Shown here: in pieces, positions 43,343 to 50,948 of the stretch
How the letters are laid out: each line of letters starts with the position of its first letter
Position numbering within the stretch: position 1 is the first letter of the stretch
Assembly (NCBI RefSeq): GCF_018736085.1
Contig: NZ_CP076134.1
Span: forward strand, 3,854,501-3,918,500
Length of the DNA stretch: 64,000 bases
Direction of reading: 5' to 3'
From: Bradyrhizobium sediminis
GTDB lineage: Bacteria; Pseudomonadota; Alphaproteobacteria; Rhizobiales; Xanthobacteraceae
The notes under the pieces: generated by a model
Seen by the model: only the letters and a program-made list of their open reading frames with translations
Told to the model about the DNA's origin: nothing
The model's database searches: none
Translations under genes and position numbers: made by a program

Positions 43343-44122
43343 CTAAGCTTTGCCGGCCGACTCTTTCCGAGTCTGCGCCACCTGCATCTTGGCATAGGTC
43401 ATCATCAGCCCGCTTTCGTTCGACAGCGTGACCAACTTGAAGCCCATATTGATCGCGCGCACCGCGCCCTCGGCGCCCGAGCAGTGAATGCCCGGATGGA
43501 GGCCCCGCTTGCCGCACTCCTTTACGATCTTCTCGTAGATCTTGAGAATTTCCGGCTCGTCGCGGTCGAGCTTCGGCACCAGCCCGTAGGAGAAGCCGAG
43601 ATCGGACGGACCGATATAGACGCCGTCGATGCCCTCGACATCGAGGATCGATTCCATGTTCCCGACCGCGGTCTTGGTCTCCATCATCGGCAGCAGCACG
43701 ATCTCGTCGTTGGCGGTCTGCTGATAGGCACCGGCCGAACCGTACATGCCGGAACGGATCGGGCCGTTCGAACGCGTGCCGCGCGGCGGATATTTGGCGT
43801 ATGAGACGAGGTTCTCCGCTTCCTGCCTGGTGTTGACCATCGGGCAGATCACGCCGTAGGCGCCGCCGTCGAGCACCTTGCCGATGATGCCGGGCTCATT
43901 CCAGGGCACGCGGACCATCGGCGTCACCGGATGGCCGTTCATCGCCTGAAAGCATTGCACCATCGACTGGTAGTCCTGCACGCCGTGCTGCATGTCGACG
44001 GTGACGCTGTCGAAGCCGCATTGCGCGATCACTTCGGCGGAAAAACCCGACGGGATCGCCAGCCAGGCGTTCACCACCGCCTTGCCCGAGGCCCAGACTT
44101 TCTTGACGTTGTTGGTTGTCAT
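43343..44122 (-). CDS. HpcH/HpaI family class II aldolase
   Basis: This 259-residue TIM-barrel aldolase of the HpcH/HpaI family cleaves or forms 4-hydroxy-2-keto acids, using a divalent metal. Visible are FDSVTVDMQHGV with the catalytic His, TPMVRVPWNEP with the substrate Arg, the metal ligands Glu in LLPMMETKTAV and Asp in YIGPSDLGFSYG, and ARYPPRG-like AKYPPRGTRSNGP. ATG 44122 follows AAGGAAA. In homoprotocatechuate degradation HpaI splits 4-hydroxy-2-oxoheptanedioate into pyruvate and succinate semialdehyde; all other steps are encoded across the hpaR promoter, so this gene may fill that step. The alternative is sugar-acid cleavage with its UxaA and Ldh neighbours. Confidence 0.85.
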   Translation of the reverse strand: MTTNNVKKVWASGKAVVNAWLAIPSGFSAEVIAQCGFDSVTVDMQHGVQDYQSMVQCFQAMNGHPVTPMVRVPWNEPGIIGKVLDGGAYGVICPMVNTRQEAENLVSYAKYPPRGTRSNGPIRSGMYGSAGAYQQTANDEIVLLPMMETKTAVGNMESILDVEGIDGVYIGPSDLGFSYGLVPKLDRDEPEILKIYEKIVKECGKRGLHPGIHCSGAEGAVRAINMGFKLVTLSNESGLMMTYAKMQVAQTRKESAGKA

Positions 44123-44176
44123 TGATCGCGTTTCCTTTTGTGATCGTTGCAATCGGATTGAGATTCCCGGAGCCGC

Positions 44177-45262
44177 CTAACTCGCGGCCCTCTGGATGCT
44201 GACTTCGCTGACGCCGACCTCGCGGGCGGTATTGACGATCGCCGCCCAGGTATCATCAGGCAAGGGCACGCCGTTTTTGGTGCGGTCGGCGCGCATTTTC
44301 CGCTCGGGATCGCCCGGGATCAGCACGGCATCGACGCCGGCGACCGGTTTGGTCGCCCGGATGAAGTCGGCGTAGCGCGAGATTTCGCCGTCGAAGAAAT
44401 TGCTGGTGTCGACCACCTTGGGATCGATGTAGATCGCGAGCATGCCATTGGCGAAACGCCGGTCCGGCGCGGTGGCGCCGGTGCCGGTCAAGGCGCCGCC
44501 GAGCAGTTCGCAGATGAACGCCAACCCCGAGCCCTTGTGCTCGCCGAACGCGCGGATCGCCCCGGTCCCCTTGGTGTGGTCGCGCGGCCCCTCGGCCGTG
44601 TGCGGTCCGTACAGCACGGCCGGATCTTCGCTCAGCGTGCCGTCGGCGTCGATCAGCGCGCCCTTGGGCAACTTCTTGCCGCCGCGGCTGGCGACCAGCA
44701 CCTTGCCTTCGGCAACGATCGAGGTGGCGAAATCGAGCACGATCGGATCCTGCCCCTTGCGCGGAATGCCGACGCAGTAGGGCGCGGTCGACAGCCGCTT
44801 CTCGACGCCGCCGTAAGGCGCGACCAGCAGCGAGCCCGCGGCGTTGACGAAGTGGACCGAGACCAGTCCTTCGGCTGCCGCCATTTCCGCCCAGTCGCCG
44901 ACCCGGCCGATATGCCCGGCGTTGCGCAACGCCACCGCCGCGAGACCCGCCTTCCTGCATTTCTCGATGCCGATCCTGACCGCCTGCGGCGTGACGGTCT
45001 GCCCGTAACCGAATTTGCCGTCGACCACCGCCAGCGACGGCGTATCGACCACGACCTCGGCGGTCTGATTCGGCACCACAGAACCCATCTTCTTCCATCT
45101 GATATAGACCGGCACCCGGATCACGCCGTGGCTGTCGTGTCCGGTGAGATTGGCCGTCGTCAGATAGGTCGCGATGCGCTTGGCTTCTTCGGGCGAAGAT
45201 TCCGAATGGGTGAAGACTTCAGCAACGAAATTGATCAGATTTGGAACCTGGATAGTGACCAT
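44177..45262 (-). CDS. Ldh family oxidoreductase (malate/L-lactate dehydrogenase type)
   Basis: This 361-residue NAD(P)-dependent 2-hydroxyacid dehydrogenase belongs to the Ldh2/MdhI family, distinct from the Rossmann-type enzymes. Marks are TANLTGHDSHGVIRVPVYI near residue 50, VRNAGHIGR-like LRNAGHIGRVGDWAEMA near 115, the nucleotide region DFATSIVAEGKVLVA, and AFGEHKGSGLAFICELLGGALTG near 225. Substrates in this family include malate, ureidoglycolate, sulfolactate and 2-keto sugars. It is the first gene of the minus-strand trio with the aldolase and the UxaA-family dehydratase. Two perfect palindromes lie 138-211 bases upstream. Confidence 0.87.
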   Translation of the reverse strand: MVTIQVPNLINFVAEVFTHSESSPEEAKRIATYLTTANLTGHDSHGVIRVPVYIRWKKMGSVVPNQTAEVVVDTPSLAVVDGKFGYGQTVTPQAVRIGIEKCRKAGLAAVALRNAGHIGRVGDWAEMAAAEGLVSVHFVNAAGSLLVAPYGGVEKRLSTAPYCVGIPRKGQDPIVLDFATSIVAEGKVLVASRGGKKLPKGALIDADGTLSEDPAVLYGPHTAEGPRDHTKGTGAIRAFGEHKGSGLAFICELLGGALTGTGATAPDRRFANGMLAIYIDPKVVDTSNFFDGEISRYADFIRATKPVAGVDAVLIPGDPERKMRADRTKNGVPLPDDTWAAIVNTAREVGVSEVSIQRAAS

Positions 45263-45399
45263 GTGCGGATTTTCGCCTGTCCTTGTACCGGGCCGGCCGC
45301 ACCGTCGACGGCGAACCCTTAAACTCCCGCGCCGGTTTTCATGACCGGCTTGGAGGCCACTTTGAACGAAAAATCGCGTGCATGTCTATGGCTTCGACC

Positions 45400-45473
45400 A
45401 TGATCGCAGCATGATTGCGATCATTTGCCCGGCCGCTATGCATGATGCCGATAGCATCATGTGGCATCATGCA
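45400..45473. promoter_or_regulatory. Two adjacent palindromes upstream of the Ldh operon
   Basis: ATGATCGCA / TGCGATCAT (45400-45424, seven-base spacer) is followed by TGCATGATGCC / GGCATCATGCA (45439-45473, thirteen-base spacer). Both share ATGAT-type half-sites. They lie just past the hpaR stop and upstream of the Ldh-family gene. Operator sites or an hpaR terminator are both possible; no T-run follows, which favours operators. Confidence 0.45.
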
Positions 45474-45482
45474 AATTTGCGC

Positions 45483-46019
45483 TCACTCGTCCGCCTCCGC
45501 GCTTGCTTCATCCGCTGCTTCCATTCCCGAGAGGCTACCCTCCAGCACCCCGAGCATGTCCTGCAGCTCGGCGAGCTTGCGGGCGCCGTAACGTTTGGTG
45601 ATGGCGGCATAGATCGCTTCCGACGACGGCGCCACCGCCTCGATCAGCTTGAGTCCTTTCGCCGAAATCGACACCACGGCGCGGCGCAGATCCGACTTCG
45701 CGGCCTCGCGCTCGATCAGGTGCCGGGCTTCGAGGTCGCGCAGAATCCGCGACAGGCTCGGCCCCAGCAGAAAGGCGACGCGTGCGAGCTCGGTGACCTC
45801 GATGGTCTCGACTGCCGCCAGCGCACGCAGGATCCGCCATTGCTGTTCGGTGAGCCCGTGATGGCGCAGCGACGGGCGGAACTGCCGCATCACGGCCTCA
45901 CGGGCGCGCAACAGCGACATCGGTAGCGAACGGGAGAAGTCGCGCATCGGCACCCGCCGCGCCGCGGGTGCGCCGGCCGGACCGGAACCGGTATTTCCTG
46001 AGGATTTCTTCCGAGCCAT
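45483..46019 (-). CDS. hpaR: HpaR, MarR-family regulator of homoprotocatechuate genes
   Basis: This 178-residue MarR-type repressor shows the HpaR pattern RDFSRSLPMSLLRAREAVM, then RHHGLTEQQWRILRAL, a winged helix with VTELARVAFLLGPSLSRILRDLE, and the wing KSDLRRAVVSIS. HpaR proteins repress the hpa meta-cleavage genes and release DNA on binding 4-hydroxyphenylacetate or homoprotocatechuate. It is divergent from hpaH, with a perfect palindrome between them at 46082-46093, which fits autoregulation and control of the catabolic operon. The N-terminal 20 residues are poorly conserved and the start could be internal (Met25). Confidence 0.9.
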   Translation of the reverse strand: MARKKSSGNTGSGPAGAPAARRVPMRDFSRSLPMSLLRAREAVMRQFRPSLRHHGLTEQQWRILRALAAVETIEVTELARVAFLLGPSLSRILRDLEARHLIEREAAKSDLRRAVVSISAKGLKLIEAVAPSSEAIYAAITKRYGARKLAELQDMLGVLEGSLSGMEAADEASAEADE

Positions 46020-46081
46020 GGCCGATCAGTCTTCTTTCGGTTTGCGCTGCAGCAAGTCTCATTCGGTTTGCGCCGATACAT

Positions 46082-46093
46082 TTAACATGTTAA
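46082..46093. promoter_or_regulatory. Candidate HpaR operator
   Basis: TTAACATGTTAA is a perfect 12-base palindrome, 63 bases upstream of hpaR and 36 bases upstream of hpaH. MarR-family proteins bind AT-rich palindromes of this size. Confidence 0.6.
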
Positions 46094-46128
46094 TCATATT
46101 CCGGCATCCTCTTTTTCACCGGTCCCGC

Positions 46129-46935
46129 ATGGCCCTTTCCGCAGACGAAATCCGCAGCGCCGCCGAACGGCTCGATCAGGCGGAGAAGACGAAGCAACAG
46201 ATCCGGCAGCTCTCGCTGGACCATCCCGGCATCACCATCGCCGACGCCTATGCGATCCAGAAGGCGTGGGTCGCGATCAAGGTCGCGCAGGGCCGCGTCG
46301 TCAAGGGCCACAAAATCGGCCTCACCTCGAAGGCGATGCAGAGCGCGCTCAATATCGACGAGCCGGATTCCGGCATCCTGCTCGACGACATGTTCTTTGC
46401 CGATGGCGGCCTCGTGCCATCGGACCGTTTCATCGGCACGCGGGTCGAGGCCGAACTCGCCTTTGTCATGAAGCAGCGGCTTAGCGGGCCCGGCTGCACG
46501 ATGTTCGATGTGCTCAATGCGACGGATTTCGTCGTCCCCGCGCTGGAAATCCTCGATACCCGAATCCAGCGGGTCGATCCCGTGACCAAGTCGACGCGAA
46601 AAATCTTCGACACCATCGCCGACAACGCGGCCAACGCCGGCATCGTGCTCGGCGGCCGCCCGTTGCGCCCGCTGGATGCCGACCTGCGCTGGATCGGTGC
46701 CTTGTGCTATCGCAACGGCCAATTGGAAGAGACCGGCCTTGCCGCCGGCGTGCTCAATCATCCCGCCACCAGCGTGGCCTGGCTCGCCAACAAGATCGCG
46801 CCGAACGGGCTCGCGCTCGAAGCGGGGCAAGTGGTGCTGGCGGGATCGTTCATCCGTCCGATCGAGACCCGCAAAGGCGACACGATTCAGGCCGACTATG
46901 GTCCCTATGGCACGGTGAGCTGCTACTTCGCTTGA
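46129..46935 (+). CDS. hpaH: HpaH, 2-oxo-hept-4-ene-1,7-dioate hydratase
   Basis: HpaH hydrates 2-oxohept-4-ene-1,7-dioate to 4-hydroxy-2-oxoheptanedioate, the substrate of HpaI. The 268-residue protein matches the fumarylacetoacetate-hydrolase-related hydratases. It has [32 protein letters not shown], the metal-binding [11 protein letters not shown], and [20 protein letters not shown] 46129 ([15 protein letters not shown]) is the usual family start; the upstream part of the frame covers the hpaR promoter. It is the first gene of the plus-strand hpa operon. Confidence 0.93.
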   Translation: MALSADEIRSAAERLDQAEKTKQQIRQLSLDHPGITIADAYAIQKAWVAIKVAQGRVVKGHKIGLTSKAMQSALNIDEPDSGILLDDMFFADGGLVPSDRFIGTRVEAELAFVMKQRLSGPGCTMFDVLNATDFVVPALEILDTRIQRVDPVTKSTRKIFDTIADNAANAGIVLGGRPLRPLDADLRWIGALCYRNGQLEETGLAAGVLNHPATSVAWLANKIAPNGLALEAGQVVLAGSFIRPIETRKGDTIQADYGPYGTVSCYFA

Positions 46936-46968
46936 AGCAATCGGCTAAATCGCTGGAGTAAACAGGAC

Positions 46969-47367
46969 ATGCCGCATTTCACCATCGAATATTCCGCCAA
47001 TCTCGACGGCCGCGTCGATATGGCCGAAGTCGTCGAGGTGGTCCGCAAGGCCGCGGTGGAGACCGGGATCTTCCCGCTCGGAGGCATCCGCGTCCGCGCC
47101 GTCAGGTGCGAGCACTACGCCATCGCCGACGGCAACCCGCAGCTCGGCTTTCTCGCCATGGTGCTGCGGCTCGGCGAGGGCCGCGACCTCGCCACCCGCA
47201 AGAAGGCCGGCGAACACATCTTCAAGGCGCTGTCGGCCCATCTCGATCCGGTATTCGCGGCAAGTAAGTTCGCGCTGTCGTTCGACATGCAGGTCAACGA
47301 CAAGGAAACCAGCTGGAAGCGCAACAACATCCACGACGCCCTGAAAGTGGAGACCGCCAATGGATAA
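46969..47367 (+). CDS. hpaF: HpaF, 5-carboxymethyl-2-hydroxymuconate isomerase
   Basis: HpaF isomerises 5-carboxymethyl-2-hydroxymuconate. The 132-residue protein starts MPHFTIEYSANLDGRVDM; after removal of Met the N-terminal Pro would be the catalytic base, as in the tautomerase superfamily. GIFPLGGIRVRAVRCEHYAIAD and the C-terminal FALSFDMQVNDKETSWKRNNIHD are typical. It ends eight bases inside the start of hpaE, so the two are coupled. Confidence 0.92.
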   Translation: MPHFTIEYSANLDGRVDMAEVVEVVRKAAVETGIFPLGGIRVRAVRCEHYAIADGNPQLGFLAMVLRLGEGRDLATRKKAGEHIFKALSAHLDPVFAASKFALSFDMQVNDKETSWKRNNIHDALKVETANG

Positions 47368-48895
47368 AGCCACGCCGAAAGATCTGTTCCAGGCCAATCG
47401 CGACCGCGCCGCCCCCCTGCTCAAGCAACTGCGGGCCGACGGCATCGGGCACATGATCGACGGCAAAATCGTGCCGTCGATCTCGGGCGACAGCTTCGAG
47501 ACCAAATCGCCGGTCGATGGCGCGGTGCTCGCGACCGTCGCCCGCGGCGGAGCTGAGGACATCGACCGCGCCGCCACCGCGGCGGCGCTGGCGTTCAAGT
47601 CCTGGCGCGACATGGCCCCCGCGATGCGCAAGAAGCTGCTGCACCGGGTCGCCGACGCGATCGAGGACCGCGCCGACGATATCGCGGTGCTGGAATGCAT
47701 CGACACCGGCCAGGCCCACAGGTTCATGGCCAAGGCCGCGATTCGGGCTGCGGAGAATTTCCGCTTCTTCGCCGACAAATGCGCCGAGGCCCGCGACGGC
47801 CTCAACACGCCGAGCGAGGAGCACTGGAACATTTCGACGCGCGTGCCGATCGGGCCGGTCGGCGTGATCACGCCGTGGAATACGCCGTTCATGCTGTCGA
47901 CCTGGAAGATTGCACCGGCGCTGGCGGCCGGCTGCACCGTGGTGCACAAGCCGGCGGAATGGTCGCCAATCACGGCCGACCTGTTGGCGAAATTGGTGAA
48001 GCAGGCCGGGGTGCCCGACGGCGTGCTCAACACCGTACACGGTATCGGCGAGGAAGCCGGCAAGGCGCTGACCGAGCATCCCGCCATCAAGGCGATCGGC
48101 TTCGTCGGCGAAAGCGCGACCGGATCTGCGATCATGGCGCAGGGCGCGCCGACCTTGAAGCGCGTGCATTTCGAACTCGGCGGCAAGAATCCGGTGATCG
48201 TGTTCGACGACGCCGACCTCGACCGCGCGCTCGACGCGGTCGTGTTCATGATCTACTCGCTCAACGGCGAGCGCTGCACCTCGTCGAGCCGGCTGCTGGT
48301 CCAGGACAGCATCGCCGGGAAATTCATCGAGAAGCTCACCGCGCGCGTCAAGGCGCTGAAGGTCGGCCACCCGCTCGATCCCGCAACCGAAATCGGGCCG
48401 CTGATCCACGAGCGCCATCTCGCCAAAGTCTGCTCTTACTTCGACGTCGCGCGGAAGGACGGCGCCGTGATCGCGGTCGGCGGCAAGGCCCATGACGGCC
48501 CCGGCGGCGGACATTACGTGCAGCCGACGCTCGTCACCGGTGCGCACGCCAAGATGCGGGTGGCGCAGGAAGAGGTGTTCGGGCCGTTCCTCACCGTGAT
48601 CCCGTTCCGCGACGAGAAGGACGCCGTCGAGATCGCCAACGGCGTGCAATACGGCCTCACCGGCTATGTCTGGACCGGCGACATGGGCCGCGCGCTGCGC
48701 GTCGCCGACGCGCTGGAGGCCGGCATGATCTGGCTGAATTCCGAAAACGTCCGTCATCTGCCGACGCCGTTCGGCGGCATGAAATCGTCCGGCATCGGCC
48801 GCGACGGCGGCGATTACTCATTCGATTTCTACATGGAAACCAAGCACGTCTCGCTGGCACGGGGCACGCACAAGATTCAGAAGCTGGGAGTGTAA
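47360..48895 (+). CDS. hpaE: HpaE, carboxymethyl-hydroxymuconate semialdehyde dehydrogenase
   Basis: HpaE oxidises 5-carboxymethyl-2-hydroxymuconate semialdehyde with NAD. The 511-residue aldehyde dehydrogenase shows PVGVITPWNTPFMLSTWKIA with the cofactor Asn, the catalytic Glu in HFELGGKNPVIVFDDADLD, and the catalytic Cys in LNGERCTSSSRLLVQ. EEVFGPFLTVIPF and the C-terminal PFGGMKSSGIGRDGG follow. It acts directly after HpaD in the pathway. A palindromic repeat separates it from hpaD. Confidence 0.94.
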   Translation: MDKATPKDLFQANRDRAAPLLKQLRADGIGHMIDGKIVPSISGDSFETKSPVDGAVLATVARGGAEDIDRAATAAALAFKSWRDMAPAMRKKLLHRVADAIEDRADDIAVLECIDTGQAHRFMAKAAIRAAENFRFFADKCAEARDGLNTPSEEHWNISTRVPIGPVGVITPWNTPFMLSTWKIAPALAAGCTVVHKPAEWSPITADLLAKLVKQAGVPDGVLNTVHGIGEEAGKALTEHPAIKAIGFVGESATGSAIMAQGAPTLKRVHFELGGKNPVIVFDDADLDRALDAVVFMIYSLNGERCTSSSRLLVQDSIAGKFIEKLTARVKALKVGHPLDPATEIGPLIHERHLAKVCSYFDVARKDGAVIAVGGKAHDGPGGGHYVQPTLVTGAHAKMRVAQEEVFGPFLTVIPFRDEKDAVEIANGVQYGLTGYVWTGDMGRALRVADALEAGMIWLNSENVRHLPTPFGGMKSSGIGRDGGDYSFDFYMETKHVSLARGTHKIQKLGV

Positions 48896-48917
48896 CATCA
48901 GCCTCGCCGCAAAATGA

Positions 48918-49010
48918 CCGTCATTGCGAGGAGCGAAGCGACGAAGCAATCCACACTTTCTTCGCTGTTTCAAAAGAAGCTGGATTGCTTCGCTTCGCTC
49001 GCAATGACGC
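48918..49010. repeat. Palindromic GCAATGAC-type intergenic repeat
   Basis: Same family as 41566-41687: outer ends CCGTCATTGCGAGGAGCGAA and TTCGCTCGCAATGACG, inner GAAGCAATCCA / TGGATTGCTTC. It lies inside the hpa operon, between hpaE and hpaD, where a stable RNA hairpin could affect the downstream transcript. Confidence 0.85.
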
Positions 49011-49039
49011 CGTAGTGACAACGTCAAAAAGGCCCCCGC

Positions 49040-50023
49040 ATGCCCGTCCCGCAACACGTCTTCGATCCGCCGTTCAACATCATCCGCTGCAGCCACGTCG
49101 TGCTCGACGTGGTTGACCTCAACGCTTCCAGCGCGTTCTACGAAACCACCGTCGGGCTGCATGTCGAGGATCGCGACGACAGAGCGGTTTATCTGCGCGG
49201 CAGCGAGGAGCACCAGCATCACTCGCTGGTGCTGCGCAAGGCGTCTGCCGCCGCCTGCAACCGGCTCGGGTTCAAGGTCGGCAACGAAAACGATCTCGAC
49301 AAGGCGGCCGCCTTCTTTTCCGAGAACGGTGTTACGTACGCATTCACCGAGCAGCCGTTCCAGGACCGCACGCTGCACTTCACCGACCCCTTCGGCTTCC
49401 AGATCGAACTCTATGCCTCGATGGAAAAGCGTCCGCATCTGCTGCGGCGCTATGACCTCTACAAGGGCTGTCATCCGCAGCGGCTCGACCACTTCAACGT
49501 GTTCGCCGCCGAGGTTCAGGACACCGTCGATTTTTACGCGCGATTGGGCTTCCGCCTCACCGAGTATGGCGAGGAGGACGGGCCGCAGGGCCGCATCGCC
49601 GCGGCCTGGATGCATCGCAAGGGCAACGTGCACGATTTTGCGATTACCAACGGCAAGGGCCCTCGCCTGCACCATTTCGCGTACTGGGTGCCGACCGCGA
49701 TGAACATCCTGCACCTGTGCGACGTGATGGCCTCGAGCGGCTTCCTCAAGAACATCGAGCGCGGGCCCGGCCGTCACGGCATTTCCAACGCCTTCTTTCT
49801 CTATGTCCGCGACCCCGACGGCCATCGCCTCGAGCTCTACACCAGCGACTACTTCACCGGGGATCACGACCATGAGCCGATGCGCTGGTCGCTGAAAGAT
49901 CCGCGGCGGCAGACGCTGTGGGGCGCGCCGGCGCCGCGCTCCTGGTTCGAGCAGGGATCGCCGTTTACCGGACAGACGGTCCGCGAGCCGCTGTTCGTCG
50001 CCGACGTCACCATTGCCGACTGA
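49040..50023 (+). CDS. hpaD: HpaD, homoprotocatechuate 2,3-dioxygenase
   Basis: HpaD is the ring-cleaving step: extradiol opening of 3,4-dihydroxyphenylacetate. The 327-residue vicinal-oxygen-chelate protein has two glyoxalase-like modules. Metal ligands are His in IIRCSHVVLDVVDL or, by family analogy, His in QRLDHFNVFAAEV and His in GPRLHHFAYWVPT, with Glu in GHRLELYTSDYF. The C-terminal extension after that, ending in REPLFVADVTIAD, is as in Mn/Fe homoprotocatechuate dioxygenases. It lies in the hpa operon after hpaE. Confidence 0.92.
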   Translation: MPVPQHVFDPPFNIIRCSHVVLDVVDLNASSAFYETTVGLHVEDRDDRAVYLRGSEEHQHHSLVLRKASAAACNRLGFKVGNENDLDKAAAFFSENGVTYAFTEQPFQDRTLHFTDPFGFQIELYASMEKRPHLLRRYDLYKGCHPQRLDHFNVFAAEVQDTVDFYARLGFRLTEYGEEDGPQGRIAAAWMHRKGNVHDFAITNGKGPRLHHFAYWVPTAMNILHLCDVMASSGFLKNIERGPGRHGISNAFFLYVRDPDGHRLELYTSDYFTGDHDHEPMRWSLKDPRRQTLWGAPAPRSWFEQGSPFTGQTVREPLFVADVTIAD

Positions 50024-50047
50024 TTTCCCGATCGTATCGGACACCTG

Positions 50048-50920
50048 ATGACTTTTCCCCGCCTTGCGACCTACGCCATCGACGGCTCGACCAGATACGG
50101 CGCGGTCGTCGATGGCGGCATCGTCGATCTCTCCGCGAAATTCGCCAAGCAATACCCGACGTTGCGCGAGGTGATCGCCGCGGGCGCGTTGACGAGGCTG
50201 GCCGAGGAAGCCGCGCGGCATCAGCCGGACCATGCGCTGGACGCCATCACCTGGCTGCCGCCGATTCCCGCGCCGGAAAAGATCATCTGCATCGGCGTGA
50301 ATTACCCCGACCGCAACGCCGAATACAAAGACGGCCAGGAGGCGCCGAAATATCCGAGCATGTTCATGCGCACGCCGCGCTCCTTCGTCGGCCACAACAC
50401 GCCGCTGGTGCGGCCGCGCGCCTCGGCACAGCTCGATTACGAGGGCGAACTGGTGCTCGTGATCGGCAAGGCCGGCCGGCACATTCCGGAAAGCGCGGCG
50501 CTGGATCACATCGCCGCCGTCACGCTGTGCAACGAGGGCACCATCCGCGACTGGGTCCGGCATGCCAAGTTCAATGTCACGCAAGGCAAGAACTTTGACT
50601 CTACCGGCAGCCTCGGCCCCTGGCTGGTGCCTTACACCGATGAAAAGCAGATCGCGGATATCCGGCTGACGACGCGGGTCAACGGCGAGACGCGGCAGGA
50701 CGACCGCACCGGCCGCTTGATCTTCGGCTTCCGCTATCTCATCAACTATCTCTCGACCTTCACGACGCTGGTGCCCGGCGACGTCATCGTCACGGGCACG
50801 CCGACCGGCGCCGGCGCGCGGTTCGATCCGCCGCGCTATCTCAAGCCCGGCGACGTCGTCGAGGTTGAGGCCGAAAACATCGGCGTGCTGCGCAACGGCG
50901 TGATCGACGAGGCCCCATGA
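50048..50920 (+). CDS. FAH-family hydrolase/decarboxylase (HpaG-like)
   Basis: This 290-residue protein of the fumarylacetoacetate-hydrolase superfamily has KIICIGVNYPDRNAEYKDGQ near residue 80, the metal-binding Glu residues in LDYEGELVLVIGKAGRHI, DWVRHAKFNVTQGKNFDSTG, and DVIVTGTPTGAGARFDPPRYL. In the hpa pathway HpaG decarboxylates 5-oxo-pent-3-ene-1,2,5-tricarboxylate between HpaF and HpaH. That step would otherwise be missing here, and the gene lies directly behind hpaD, so HpaG function is likely. Generic acylpyruvate hydrolase activity is the alternative. It is single-domain, not the double-domain HpaG of enteric bacteria. Confidence 0.87.
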   Translation: MTFPRLATYAIDGSTRYGAVVDGGIVDLSAKFAKQYPTLREVIAAGALTRLAEEAARHQPDHALDAITWLPPIPAPEKIICIGVNYPDRNAEYKDGQEAPKYPSMFMRTPRSFVGHNTPLVRPRASAQLDYEGELVLVIGKAGRHIPESAALDHIAAVTLCNEGTIRDWVRHAKFNVTQGKNFDSTGSLGPWLVPYTDEKQIADIRLTTRVNGETRQDDRTGRLIFGFRYLINYLSTFTTLVPGDVIVTGTPTGAGARFDPPRYLKPGDVVEVEAENIGVLRNGVIDEAP

Positions 50921-50948
50921 TCTTTCTTGCGAGCGATTGGACAAGACA

